NCBI GenBank assembly: GCA_964019155.1
Contig: OZ025245.1
Location: forward strand, 30,845,045 to 30,909,044
Length of the DNA stretch: 64,000 nucleotides
Direction of reading: 5' to 3'
Origin: Osedax fenrisi
Lineage: Eukaryota > Annelida > Polychaeta > Sabellida > Siboglinidae
Every line of letters begins with the position of its first letter. Position 1 is the first letter of the stretch. Position numbers and translations under genes: made by a program. The notes below the pieces were generated by a model. That model saw only the letters and a list, made by a program, of their open reading frames with translations, was not told the origin of the DNA and ran no database searches. This document shows positions 1-11,237 of the stretch, in pieces.

Positions 1-251
1 ATTATAATTCGAATATGTTACGTACGCATGAGATCGATATAGTTTTAGAATGTCCATTTAATTTCAAGTAGAATCGATATATTATATATGTATAATACTA
101 TACGTCATAAATATGCTATCCGTTATAGTAACGGACAATGAAGTATTTGTTAATAAATAATTGTTTTTTAAATTTCAATTACAATTATTACTATCAGAAA
201 TTACTCGATTATAATTCGAATATGTTACGTACGCATGAGATCGATATAGTT
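1..251. repeat. 44-bp direct repeat pair (1-44 and 208-251)
   Basis: The sequence starting ATTATAATTCGAATATG and ending GATCGATATAGTT occurs at 1-44 and again, identical by eye, at 208-251. The first copy touches the window edge, so the repeat may extend further left. The 163 bp between the copies is AT-rich with no gene. The pair could be part of a tandem array cut by the window, or the flanks of an inserted segment. Confidence 0.85.
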
Positions 252-270
252 GTTATATAAAATATACAAC

Positions 271-378
271 ATGCCGTGTGGCTCAGTGCACTTAGAGAGC
301 AAGCTCTTGCAACATGTTGCAAGAGCTTGCTCTCTAAGCCGAAGGTCGAGAGTTCGAATCTAGCTGGAGCTGTTTTTT
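271..378 (+). ncRNA. tRNA-like Pol III unit (SINE head or tRNA pseudogene) with a palindrome in place of the anticodon arm
   Basis: A box-A-like stretch (GTGGCTCAGTGC, about 278-289) and a box-B-like stretch (GAGTTCGAATCT, 350-361) are followed by a T6 run (373-378) that would terminate RNA polymerase III. A T-arm can be folded: stem 347-351 with 359-363 around loop 352-358. GCTC at 281-284 can pair with GAGC at 297-300 as a D stem. The two segments where the acceptor stem should be (272-278 and 364-370) do not pair, so this is not a functional tRNA. The anticodon region is replaced by a perfect 48-bp palindrome at 291-338. It is most likely a tRNA-derived SINE head or pseudogene. The roles are inferred from motif matches only. 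Confidence 0.55.
291..338. repeat. Perfect 48-bp palindrome inside the tRNA-like unit
   Basis: The sequence from CTTAGAGAGCAAG (291) to CTTGCTCTCTAAG (338) equals its own reverse complement over all 48 bases, centred between 314 and 315 (AACA/TGTT). A transcript would fold into a 22-23-bp hairpin with almost no loop. It occupies the position of the anticodon arm in the tRNA-like unit. Confidence 0.95.
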
Positions 379-567
379 ATCACATACATATATAAATGAT
401 TAATATATGCTAGGATCTACTTTCACGCGTATGTATATTTATTTGAATATTTCAACTCCTTTAATATAAATATACCACTCGTACCTGTCGCTCAACGTCA
501 CGCCACGCCCCCAACAACCACCACGCCTTTATATACAATATATATGTGCCGTTATTCGTGCGGAACC
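379..567. other. Non-coding AT-rich spacer
   Basis: I see no gene here. The segment ends where similarity to copy B begins. Confidence 0.6.
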
Positions 568-995
568 ATCTAGTAGTCATATATTTGGCGCATTAATCGC
601 GTCTATACCTAAATATTATAGTTATTATTACAATTAAAATTTGTTATAATAAATCAAATAATATAATTAATAAGAATATAAAACTAACGATGATAGGATT
701 TAAGTAAATATAAAAATAATAAGGTTAATCTCAAATACAATAATAAATTGAGTTAGGAGATAGAGTAGAAAGGTAGTGGGCGTATTTATAATATAATAAA
801 TATCCGGAAAAATATATCTATATTTAATACAGCAGTGAAAAATCTTTGCTACAACTATGGTGCCATGTAGATTGTGTTATATTTATAAATCAAGGAAAAT
901 AATTAAAATATAAAAAACTCATATACATACTATTTTACATAGTCTATATACCACACTTATATAAATACACACACACATATATATGTATACATATA

Positions 996-999
<4 letters not shown>

Positions 1000-1037
<38 letters not shown>
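1000..1037. repeat. (AT)n microsatellite
   Basis: An uninterrupted AT dinucleotide run. The matching site in copy B (about 11200-11232) has a different length and an extra TATACATATACC unit, as expected for slippage. Confidence 0.9.
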
Positions 1038-1042
<5 letters not shown>

Positions 1043-1285
1043 TGTATAACAGATATATTATTTTTAAAATTATTATAATTAAAAATAAATATATAAATAT
1101 GTTTATAATTAGAACAGTAAATGACTCCAAAATAAATGTAGAGATAGCTTAGAATAATACATAGAGATATTGTAAATCAATACATACTGTGTTATAACTT
1201 GCATTATTTCATATAAACTGTGCTTCTTACAATTCATCTAATGTATTACGATAAGCTATCTCTGAATTGTTTAGGAATTACTATA

Positions 1286-3428
1286 TATTAACTAGGGAAA
1301 TTGAAACATATTTTTAGAACTCAAAATAAGAAATATTTAAAACACCCAACAATAATTAACCGAACTCAACTGCAGAAATCCAGATACACTTACAGAACAC
1401 TTTTAAATCAAACCAAAACAGACTACATTAAAAACAAAATAAACCATTCACAACATGACTACAAGAAACTATTCAACATTACCAAAACACTTTTAGGCAA
1501 GAAAAATAAAATAAGTCTTCCCACTACAAATCTAGATAAAACACTCTGCCCTAGATTTGGTGATTTTTTCTCTGAAAAAGTAGAAAAACTTTGCTATAAT
1601 CTAGATTTACAACGACAATTACTACCAACTGATACGACAATCCTAACTACAACCTGCAAACACACATTTACAGAATTTGAACGACCTACTATAACTGATA
1701 TCTATAACTTAATTGTTACAGCAAAGACAACATCTCCTTCTGACCCTATTCCACTGAAAATGACTAAAATACTGGCTTCTACACTAGCTCCCATTTATAA
1801 ACAAATAATTGATACTTCATTAATGACTGGTGAAATACCCAATAATTTAAAATACGCAATTATCAATCCTTACTTAAAAAAACCAGATTTAGATGTTGAA
1901 GTACTGAGTAATTATAGACCAGTATCTCAACTTCCATTACTTTCTAAAATTCTAGAAAAAATTGTAAACAAACAAATAATATCATATTTAAATACTTACG
2001 ACTTACTAGACAGAAGACAAAATGCATTCCGAAAGAATCACAGTACAGAAACGACACTACTATCACTCTTTGACGACTTATACAAATCACTAGACAGCAA
2101 CTTACCGATACAACTGATACTACTGGACTTATCTGCCGCTTTTGACACTATCGACTTTGACATTTTAATAGAAAGACTTAGATCTATCGGTATAGGGAAG
2201 GTACCTATCAAATGGTTTTCAAATTTTATCCGGGGTCGGAGTTTTTCTATTAAAATAAACGAAACATTATCACAACCTTATGCTATTAAATATGGAGTCC
2301 CACAGGGTTCCACTCTTTCTCCCATACTATTTTCCATTTATTTACTTCCACTCAACAAACTACTGACTAACTTCCCACACGTGAACTATAATCTTTACGC
2401 TGACGACATAGAATTACACGCCCAATTCACTCACTCAATTAACTTACAATCATGTTTAACCTCACTGCAAATTTGGCTTACAAAAAATAATTTGTTACTA
2501 AATCCAACAAAAACTGAACTAATCAACTTTATAACCAATTCCACGATCAATACTACAGTTCCACTAATAAATATAAATAACATAAATATAATACCGACTG
2601 AAAATACAAAATACTTAGGTTTCCACTTTACTAACAAACTTGACTTTACTAAACATATCAGTAAAATGAAACAAACTTCTTCCTTTCATATATATAATTT
2701 AAAAAAACTAAGACCATACTTAACCAAACATACAGCTATAATTCTATCAAATTCACTGATAATGTCTAGATTTCTATACTGTAACTCTTTACTAGCCGGA
2801 GAAAACAAAACAGTTACTAAAAATATTGACCGATTAGTAAATAGAACTACTAGAATTATTTTTAATCTAAAAAACACAGATTACACTACTAGCATTACGA
2901 ACTTACGTAAATCACTAAACTGGCTACCTACAATTGACAACATCAACATTAAACTACTAACTATACTTTACAAAACTACAAAAACAACTCAACCTCATAA
3001 TTTACATACTTTACTTCACAAACAAACCACTAACAGACAACTGAGACAAACATATAGACTTGACATACCGACTACACGACTACGAAAGTACGGTAACAAA
3101 CGATTTAGCTGGAGAGGTGCAACTCTCTGGAATAAACTTCCCCAATCCATACGCAAAGAAGATATCTCAATCACCACTTTCAAATATAAACTCAAGGAGC
3201 TATTCAAACGTTCCCCACTAAAATACCACATATCTAACCCTCTTTGAAATGTAATCGTGTTATTATATTATTATATTTAAGAATGTTATTTTATTTTATT
3301 ATATTATTTTTACGGATGATCGTTAAATCACGGAACCCACACCTGTAAACTGTTCGACAAACAGTAAAACACATTGTAGAATATTATATTAATCTTTGTG
3401 TATAAATAAATACTATTACTACTACTAC
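1286..3428 (+). mobile_element. 5'-truncated L2/CR1-clade non-LTR retrotransposon
   Basis: This is a private insertion of copy A. The empty site survives in copy B as GAATTACTATACTAAAT near 11470-11486. The 7-bp sequence TACTATA flanks the insert on both sides (1279-1285 and 3429-3435) and is single in copy B, so it is the target-site duplication. The 3' end has a 340-bp untranslated region and a short (TAC)n tail at about 3408-3430. The 5' end begins inside the open reading frame, as expected from incomplete reverse transcription; the endonuclease domain is absent. Confidence 0.9.
1301..3247 (+). CDS. Reverse transcriptase (partial ORF2) of an L2/CR1-clade retrotransposon
   Basis: A 648-residue uninterrupted frame that is open back to 1292, with no genuine start because the element is 5' truncated. 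It encodes the linker and reverse transcriptase of a non-LTR retrotransposon, which copies its RNA at a nicked chromosomal site. RT motifs are visible in order: SNYRPVSQLPLLSKILEKI, LLDLSAAFDTIDFDIL, YGVPQGSTLSPILFSIYLLP, the catalytic YADD box (YADDIELH) and TKYLGFHF. The C-terminal region with LNWLPTIDNI and WRGATLWNKLPQSIRK is typical of L2/CR1/Rex-type elements. The lack of stops over nearly 2 kb in AT-rich DNA indicates recent arrival. It cannot transpose alone, since the endonuclease and any ORF1 are missing. Confidence 0.9.
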   Translation: MKHIFRTQNKKYLKHPTIINRTQLQKSRYTYRTLLNQTKTDYIKNKINHSQHDYKKLFNITKTLLGKKNKISLPTTNLDKTLCPRFGDFFSEKVEKLCYNLDLQRQLLPTDTTILTTTCKHTFTEFERPTITDIYNLIVTAKTTSPSDPIPLKMTKILASTLAPIYKQIIDTSLMTGEIPNNLKYAIINPYLKKPDLDVEVLSNYRPVSQLPLLSKILEKIVNKQIISYLNTYDLLDRRQNAFRKNHSTETTLLSLFDDLYKSLDSNLPIQLILLDLSAAFDTIDFDILIERLRSIGIGKVPIKWFSNFIRGRSFSIKINETLSQPYAIKYGVPQGSTLSPILFSIYLLPLNKLLTNFPHVNYNLYADDIELHAQFTHSINLQSCLTSLQIWLTKNNLLLNPTKTELINFITNSTINTTVPLININNINIIPTENTKYLGFHFTNKLDFTKHISKMKQTSSFHIYNLKKLRPYLTKHTAIILSNSLIMSRFLYCNSLLAGENKTVTKNIDRLVNRTTRIIFNLKNTDYTTSITNLRKSLNWLPTIDNINIKLLTILYKTTKTTQPHNLHTLLHKQTTNRQLRQTYRLDIPTTRLRKYGNKRFSWRGATLWNKLPQSIRKEDISITTFKYKLKELFKRSPLKYHISNPL

Positions 3429-3442
3429 TACTATACTAAATA

Positions 3443-3747
3443 TGTTATATATTAACTCTGCTAATATTGAATACCTCATGTACACATAAACACAGCATGT
3501 GAACATTACCCTATCAATACCCTGTTGTTCCTAATCCTCTATCACCGTCCACTAACAGTGTCAACTCCTCTAATCAGTTGTGTGTCTGTAGTCCTGCATG
3601 AGGGATATCATCGAGTGCAAACTTCACAGATAAGTCCCACTAGACTAGTGTGTAGTGTAGCGTTATTGTATCGTTTGTATCACTATTATATTCTTATTTA
3701 TAATAACTACCACTACAATATTCGTATATAATAAACATACAATAACA
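3443..3747 (+). repeat. Possible solo LTR (weak), present in both duplication copies
   Basis: A 305-bp segment starts TGTTAT and ends ATAACA, contains AATAAA shortly before its end (near 3731), and has a GC-richer first half. The same segment of equal length is at 11488-11792 in copy B. No matching target-site duplication flanks it (AAATA against ATGGA), so the LTR reading is only suggestive. Confidence 0.3.
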
Positions 3748-4988
3748 ATGGACACTATATTAGTATCCTAATATATAATTATAATACATTATTAATGTCT
3801 CAAATTAATATCATCGCATAAATAGTATTGGGTAACTTACTCAGGGTAAGTAACTTTCACAGGACTACACAATAGATTTTTATCAGAATGTAGCTAAATG
3901 CAGTCACCTATTTCGAATGTGTCATATTGTATATATATAATATATATAATATGAAAATCTACATATTACACTAATGTAATATTATACTACTTGTAAACTA
4001 ATTATATAATATGTTACATATACCACACTTATATATAATGATGCATGTATTAACATAACAAACACACATATAAAACAAGGGTATATTAACTATTTATTTA
4101 TGTTCCGATAGTTTACCAACTTTCTTAGAGGCGAGTCTAAACGTAATAAGATTTACATGGTTAGTGTGGCTTACGTGTGTCAGTGTGTGAATATAATTAA
4201 ACTTGGATAATCTGTAATGTTATAGATATTTACATTACAGTTATATTAATGTATGCAGAAAGTGTGAATACATTGTATATCAATCTATATGTATTGTTCA
4301 CTTTTCATTTGTATTTAATAGGGTTGTGTTTTATATATGGCATTACATATTTCTAAAATAACATATTTGTATTGTGACATTTTATTTCAAACATGAATAA
4401 ACTGTCACTCTAACATAATATACATACTTAGCTTAAACATCTTACTACTTCTCCCTCATTTAGAACTTGTGGTATTTGATCGAGTGTTTCCTACACAATA
4501 CTACCATCACTGAACTGAGATCACTGAATCAGATCAACACCAACATAGGGTTAATGGGGGTTAACCAGTCTTACCTACCCACATAGCAAGATATATTTAA
4601 TGCGATTCCTCTAATACTAGTCATACCTCTACTGCTACCTAGTTAACTATAATTATAGTGATACATATCTAGCTAACCGCTTGTGCTAGCTAGCCTACCT
4701 TACCTATAATGTGTGTAACATATGTGGGGAGGCAGTACCCTATACGCGTACTACATTCATACAACCATGATTGTGTTAGCATTGTAATAGCATTCGATCC
4801 ATAGGTGCAATATTGTATGTTGAATCACTTTTAATTGTTATTATTACGGCAACATTCGCGAGTTTACATTGAAAATCATATTGAAAAGGGATATTATTCA
4901 AAGGGTAATTTTGAACTAAGTTATAACTTTTTTGATTCTTATTATTTTTTTATAATTTAAAAAAAATTAATATTATTTAGTTACATTA

Positions 4989-5013
4989 TATCAGGGAGAT
5001 TATCTCCCTGATT
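4989..5013. repeat. Short hairpin, ATCAGGGAGA / TCTCCCTGAT
   Basis: Ten-base arms separated by TTA form a perfect inverted repeat, conserved at about 13026-13048 in copy B. No function is evident. Confidence 0.7.
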
Positions 5014-5849
5014 AAATTTACTATTTTACAATTTTCAAATATACATTTTTTTTAAATATATTTAAAGATAAACACATTTTCTCCTGATATATGTTTAATT
5101 TCAAATACTTCTGTATATATTTTTATAAAACAAATTTAAACTATTATAAAAAAAGTATTAAAAAAAATAAAGTATTATACCATGGCCTCCTTGGCTTCTT
5201 TAGCTGAAGCTAAAGGAGACCATGATTATACATATGTTTCTTACTATATCTAAAATTGAAAGTACAATTATACATTAGTTTACAATTTATGATGTGAACG
5301 TAATTAGTGAAAAATATCATTTTGTGCGATTGTTGGATTTTGTGTAAATTGATTCTTGTCATTCTATTGTCTATGATAACATTATTTTTAAAATTATAAT
5401 TTATATTAAAAAAAATTATTTTTTAACACATTAATATGATTTGTTATCTTATATACAACATTCTATATTTAATAAAGACAGCTATATTACATTATAATGT
5501 ATATTTTATAATATGGTATGTTTTTAATAATAGTTTTTAAGATATTTATTAAATAATTTAAAATTAATAATTATAATAATTATTATAATAAATAATAATA
5601 TAAATAATAATTTATTATTATTAATTTTATTATAAATATTTTTATAATATATTTATTAAATATTATTATAAATTATATAAGTATTATTATAATACATGTT
5701 TTTATTTAATAATTCATTGTAAACTATCATAGATATTTCAAATATTATTTGAGTAAAATTCTCCAGATTTCTAAAACATATACAATTATAACTTATAATT
5801 TATAAGCGATTTAAATAAATAGCATATTTAATAAATATTTGTAATTATT

Positions 5850-6359
5850 GGATCAACAGAACATTACGATCAACGGACAAATTAGACGAACATCGATGTC
5901 CGTTTATTCATAGAGACGAACAAATAAACGGACATCGATGTCCGTTTATCGTAAATTAAATTGTATATACTATAATGTTTATATATATTTATAGATGTCC
6001 GTTTATCGTAAATTAAATGTTATATACTATAATGTTTATATATTTATAGATGTTCGTTTATGAATATTTATAAATATATAAACATTATAGTATATAACAT
6101 TTAATTTACGATAAACGAACATCTATAAGTATGTAAGATTAACTTTACGATAAACGAACACATACATATATAAACATTATAGTATATAACATTTAATTTA
6201 CGATAAACGGACATCTATAAATATATATAAACATTATAGTATATACAATTTAATTTACGATAAACGGACATCGATGTCCGCTTATTTGTTCGTCTCTATG
6301 AATAAACGGACATCGATGTTCGTCTAATGTGTCAGTTGATCGTAATGTTCTGTTGATCC
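5850..6359. mobile_element. Palindromic MITE or foldback element, private to copy A
   Basis: The segment starts GGATCAACAGAACATTACG and ends with its reverse complement (GTTCTGTTGATCC), and almost the whole 510 bp folds back on itself. Each arm holds several spaced copies of CGATGTCCGTTTAT-type motifs and of a roughly 55-bp unit containing CGTAAATTAAAT and TATACTATAATG. The empty site in copy B is near 22680-22690. The flanks carry AATTATT at 5843-5849 and 6361-6367, an imperfect 7-8-bp duplication. There is no coding capacity. The superfamily is undetermined; a 7-8-bp duplication fits hAT or P-type elements. Confidence 0.8.
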
Positions 6360-8886
6360 GAATTATTATTCTTATTAACTAAAGTTTATCTTATGATCGT
6401 GGCCAGGTTAAAACCCAAACCCAACACATTAACTAAATAAATAATTTTATTTAAAAAATACTTGAAACTATGTAAATAGAATTTTTTTTTAAAAACAGAC
6501 ACGAAATTATGTAACACATGCTATATTATAGTTGAATATAAACATGTTTGTACCTGGTTAAAAGCTTTGCACATTTGTTTAATATGCTACGCTTTGAACT
6601 CCTGCACAATTGTGCATTTTAATTAGTGATTTGATAATTATGTATTCATGTATACCACATAATAAAATATACATCTACCCATATGTTTATAGATATTATA
6701 TTCACAAAAATATGAGTCATAATTTATGACTCATAAATAACAAGCCATTTAGTAATCATTGTATGATCATAATTATTATTCATTACTTATAATATAATAA
6801 ATTCGTAATATATATTCTAGAAATTTGTATTTTATATTAATTTTGTAAACAATAATATTTAAAATATAGCGCAAATGATGACCATGTAGAAATTTATATA
6901 TAAATATATATGAGTTCAATATTAAAGTAAATAATTATGAACATATTAAATGTATACGCAATTTATCGATCTATTTAGAACTAACACTTTCATATTTTTA
7001 AGCTCTTCTAATAATAATAGTCATGTATATATATTTGTGTTGAAAATTAACCACTCTTTTATCATAACTATTCAGTTCGAAATGATTTATTAATAACAAA
7101 ATATGAGATTTTAACAAAGATATACTTTTATTTTTTATTAATATATAAACATAGGAAACATTGTAAATCAAAATAACTATTAATACCTATTAATGGGGGT
7201 CGGTTTAAAACAGTGCCTATTGTTAATGTAATACGCATGTGATTGATATGTGCTGGGTATCGCATACACAAATCTAATAATTGTATATAGCTGATGACTA
7301 ATTAACAATTGCCAGCTAGGTGGAGACATATTCCTTTGCTGTAAGTGTATGGTATACACGTTATATAATACACTAAAGTATATATTGAATCCATGCAATC
7401 AGTGTATATATTTACCATTTATATATCATGATTTTGACAACATGCTTAATATTTCATAAACATAGTATTTTAGCTAATTAGTCATGAGATATATACAATT
7501 CGTTGATTTGCGTGCATGCGACACCCCACACGTCAATCAAATATTTATTACTTTAAGAATTGGCCCGTTTCAGACTGTAATCCATATTAGTTTATCAACA
7601 TTGGCGGATGATATCCTATTACGGCGCTCTGAACAAATAACACTATCCTCGAATAACACGCATTCACTCGGTACACGTGCACTCAGACTTGCCATCAGTA
7701 CCGTCCAGCTTCTAGTATGTTTAAGTTCTAACTTGACTTCCAGTAATTTAGTCGGAAATTACTTAACTTTTACATTATAATTATTATATTTTATTAATAA
7801 GTAAATATGGATATGAAGAACCAACTAAAAAATAATTAAAAATTAATATTTATAAATATTATTTTTCGCTGTGTTTATGTATATTACATATTTAGTTTAA
7901 AAATATGTAGTATATTAATTGACAAAGATCATTAAAATGTATAATATATATTGTATATTATATACAGTATTTATATAACTATATTTAGTCAATAACATTA
8001 CCTATATTTAGTGCCGATATTCAAAATCTCAATAACAAAATGTCCGATACAGTAGATAAAAGATTGATGCATTACTTTCAAACAGTTCTAAAACTAATTT
8101 TTAATATTCAGAGTTTGTGATCATCCCAAATGTTCGATATACTTTCGAACAGTTTGAAATAATTAGCAACACTAACATATACCTCTATAGATATACCTAT
8201 ATATACACGCAATATATATAATATTACATATATTATATGGTACAACTGACTGCCCATTACATTATATCTATTACATCGTATCTTATTTATGAGTCATACT
8301 TTATATTGTTTACTACACCACTTTACTATTATACATTATTCCACTATATTATCTATAATGTAACTTTATTACCTGTGTTCACTCTACCTTTATTACCTGT
8401 ATCAATCTATCTTTATTACCTATATTCCCCCCTACGTTATTACACGTAAACCATAGCAATATAATATCTGTATTATCTTAACCTTTATTACCACTAACTC
8501 TAGGCCTTTCTAACTTCAACTTTGAACTATTGACTAACTCCAGCATCCTAAACGAGTGGTCAATAAGTATCTGATGTTGTGCGGTACTGATTCTAAGTGC
8601 AACTGTACCCAGTCGAAGGTAGGCTATATACGATATGAGTGACTACATGTGCTGCCCCCTATTATATATGTCACTACGTTAGCTCCTTTCGTAGATATAT
8701 TGTATACATCACTGCTTATGCTACTCTATTGGGACATTCTATATCACGAACTTAGATTAAATTTTACACTTATAAGTTATAACCATATGGCACTAATGTC
8801 CCTTCGAAACAGATCACATGTTAAGGCATCCATGCTTTTAAAGAGAGATGATCAGTTTTTATACACAATAATATAAATATTATGTT

Positions 8887-8957
8887 AAGACCTATTTTAT
8901 TGGGCCGGATAAGGCTTGAACTCGCATCCTACTACTTGTGTGTCTGACATCTTAACA
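8887..8957 (-). mobile_element. tRNA-derived SINE fragment, 3' part
   Basis: Read on the minus strand, GGCTAAG...GTAGGATGCGAGTTCAAGCC...CCAATAAAATAGGTCTTA aligns with the better-preserved SINE at 47393-47479: shared GGCTAAGT, GTAGG, AGTT-AA-CC, ATCC and the tail AATAAA-TAGG-CTTA. GAGTTCAAGCC is a box-B-like element. The 5' third with box A is missing or unrecognisable where it meets the gypsy pol remnant. The duplicate is at about 26929-26999. Confidence 0.6.
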
Positions 8958-9432
8958 AACTTAGCCAAACAGGCAGACTTCACTATAGGCCAGAAGATCA
9001 ACGTCTGTAACCCCCTAACAGGACTAAGAATGCCAGCAGTCATCACAGAAAAGAGAAATGAACCTATCTCCTACGATGTTCAGATAGGAAACAAAATTAT
9101 ACGTAGAGCACACCACCACATACGTAAAGCATACATACCCCCCTTACACACTCCACCCCCCCCCAAACCAGACATGCATATATATAACCACGCACCCATC
9201 ACTCCTACGATATATTCAAAGCCACTATCCGCACCCCCACTACTCGCAACCCTGCTACCATCAGCACCACTGCTAACAACACCTCCACCACTCCCCAAAA
9301 CACCCCCTCCACTACCCACAACACCCCTTCCACTACCCGATACTAACCTCCCACCCGTTACAGATGTCATTATAACCACACGGTCTGGCCGAACCTCATG
9401 AAAGCCGCAACACCTAAACCTCTGACTGGATT
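8952..9432 (+). pseudogene. C-terminal end of a Ty3/gypsy pol (integrase C-terminus and tail), copy A
   Basis: The frame running through 8916-9401 contains QKINVCNPLTGLRMPAVITE, then SYDVQIGNKIIRRAHHHIRK, a proline-rich spacer of about 60 residues and ITTRSGRTS. This order (small barrel motif, R-R-H-I-R-K, proline-rich linker, TRSGR near the end) is the usual tail of gypsy-type pol proteins. The stop at 9399 interrupts the expected end: copy B reads on through SRKPQHLNL to a stop at about 27443, so a C-to-T change at a CG created a premature stop here. Everything upstream (protease, RT, RNase H, integrase core) is missing. The polypurine tract and LTR follow in the correct order. Confidence 0.8.
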
Positions 9433-9560
9433 ATCTACTGTCCGGTCTGCCAGTTGATAAACACAAGCATCAGAAGTAGACTGCAGACCTGCCCGATTGT
9501 CATCCTAGTCAGAAGCCCGACCCATCACTATTACTCTACCCACCACCTCCTTTTTATTGT

Positions 9561-9573
9561 AGAGAAGGAGGGA
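9561..9573 (+). promoter_or_regulatory. Polypurine tract (AGAGAAGGAGGGA)
   Basis: A purine run directly before the LTR's TGTTA, where an LTR element primes plus-strand DNA synthesis. It is identical at about 27582-27594. Confidence 0.75.
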
Positions 9574-9804
9574 TGTTATATGTTTAATACGCTAGCAATT
9601 CCACTGATATCGATATTTTTGCGCGCGGTACAACGCCCGCCGCATTCGATGCTAGAAACTATGTGCAGTCATGCATGACCAGTTTCTGCTATATATCTCA
9701 CATTTCACTAATATTATCACTTAACTTTAGCTATGTAATAAAATACTGAAGCCTTGTCGCACACATTGACGTATTATTCATTCATTATATACATATACTT
9801 AACA
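9574..9804 (+). mobile_element. 3' LTR of the gypsy-type remnant (231 bp), copy A
   Basis: The LTR begins TGTTA directly after the polypurine tract and ends TAACA, the usual short inverted ends. AATAAAA near 9738 is a polyadenylation signal. It is distinctly less AT-rich than its surroundings (for example GCGCGCGGTACAACGCC near 9620). Copy B has an LTR of identical length at 27595-27825. No 5' LTR is present in either copy, so the age of the insertion cannot be read from LTR divergence. Confidence 0.8.
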
Positions 9805-9837
9805 GTATCTATAATAAGTTATATTTTAGAATAATCC

Positions 9838-10468
9838 CATGCGATTTTTAGGTATTTTTTTTGACTAAAATTATTTTATAAAATTTGGGCATCTAGATTT
9901 TTATGAAAAATATGTTGTACTGTTAATACTACTTGTTATATATGTTTCTAGGATATATCCATAGTTGGCTTAAAAAAAATCATCCAATTTTATAAAAATT
10001 GAATAAAACTTATTTCTATATCTCCCCCATGTTAACTTTTGTATGTATTCAATGTTAAAATAAAAAGGTCTCGTGACATAACAATATTTAAGATATAGGT
10101 CTAAAATTTTAAACACTTATTCATCATATCATAAATAATTGTCACAGATATGAAGGTTTATAAAATTGCGAAAAAATGTTTAGTACGAACCGGTCTACTG
10201 TACAGTGTACACATACACATGCCCTGCGTGCAATGCTACGCATACACATAATATATAGTATATTCATGCATTAATGTATATCTATATAATATAGAAATTA
10301 TAATGTAATAAAAGTTTACTCTAAATATAGAATACACTGTTAATAAAAGTGTTATAGATCGGGAGCAGTTTATTTATAATATTGAAACATTGAATTGTAT
10401 TGCGCGCAGTTAGATGCACACGCTTCATATCACATTCACATTTTAGGATACGCATATGATTATCCCCC

Positions 10469-10500
<32 letters not shown>

Positions 10501-10755
10501 TTATGTGTGTATATATATGTGTGTATATATGCATATATATATATATATATGTGTGTATATGTGTTTATGTGTATGTAGGTATATTTGTATGTATGTGTGT
10601 GTTTTTGTGTGTATATACATATACATATATTACATTTAACACTTAATATGCTGATATTGGAAAATAAACAAATTTATCTATGAATCACTGGTCCACATCT
10701 ATAATTAGTTAAGACACGCCCATATCTAGATGTGGGCGTCTCTACTACGAACATA
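9838..10755. other. Spacer between duplication copies A and B; simple repeats, no gene
   Basis: About 0.9 kb with no counterpart elsewhere in the window. It holds an (AT)n/(GT)n composite microsatellite at about 10468-10630, whose apparent open frame is an artefact of the repeat. It also holds a 24-bp near-perfect palindrome at 10716-10739 (ACGCCCA-T-ATCTAGAT-G-TGGGCGT, one mismatched pair). Confidence 0.7.
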
Positions 10756-11198
10756 ATCTAGTAGGCATATATTTGGCGCATTAATCGCGTCTATACCTAA
10801 TTATTATAGTAATTATTACAATTAAAATTTGTTATAATAAATTAAATAATATAATTAATAAGAATATAAAACTAACGATGATAGGATTTAAGTAAATATA
10901 AAAATAATAAGGTTAATCTCAAATACAATAATAAATTGAGTTAGGAGATAGAGTAGAAAGGTAGTGGGCGTATTTATAATATAATAAATATCCGGAAAAA
11001 TATATCTATATTTAATACAGCAGTGAAAAATCTTTGCTACAACTATGGAGCCATGTATATTGTGTTATATTTATAAATCAAGGAAAATAATTAAAATATA
11101 AAAAACTCATATACATACTACATAGTCTATATACCACACTTATATAAATACACACACACATATATATGTATACATATACCTATATATGTATACATATA

Positions 11199-11237
<39 letters not shown>

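Larger units (their letters stand above)
568..9837 (+). repeat. Segmental duplication, copy A
   Basis: From ATCTAGTAG at 568 to the end of the retrotransposon remnant near 9837, this block is matched in order and orientation by 10756-27858, with about 1-3 percent mismatches by eye. Correspondence: 568-1285 with 10756-11479; 3429-5190 with 11473-13228; 5191-5849 with 21866-22685; 6360-6650 with 22686-22980; and 6651-9837 with 24664-27858. Segments lacking a partner are private insertions: 1286-3428 and 5850-6359 here, and three in copy B. Apart from the mobile elements listed separately, the block holds no convincing gene. The short open frames near 3525, 7484 and 8237 are not preserved in a coding-like way. 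Confidence 0.9.

Noticed and set aside
3525..3731. 68-codon open frame present in both duplication copies (also 11570-11776)
   Set aside because: Substitutions between the copies are not coding-like, and the 3' part is AT-rich filler. It lies in the weak LTR candidate.
6710..6733. Palindrome ATGAGTCATAA-T-TTATGACTCAT with two AP-1-like sites
   Set aside because: Conserved in both duplication copies but no more so than its surroundings. It is a short palindrome with no linked gene.
7484..7780. 98-codon open frame, copy at 25537-25809
   Set aside because: The copies differ at the start codon region and no domain, splice site or codon bias is seen. Kept only as part of the duplicated block.
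9080..9379. 99-codon minus-strand glycine-rich frame (and its partner at 27131-27400)
   Set aside because: It is the antisense of the proline-rich linker of the gypsy pol remnant.
10395..10646. 83-codon open frame
   Set aside because: It consists of a translated (AT)n/(GT)n microsatellite (YIYIYVCVFMCVY-like), not a gene.
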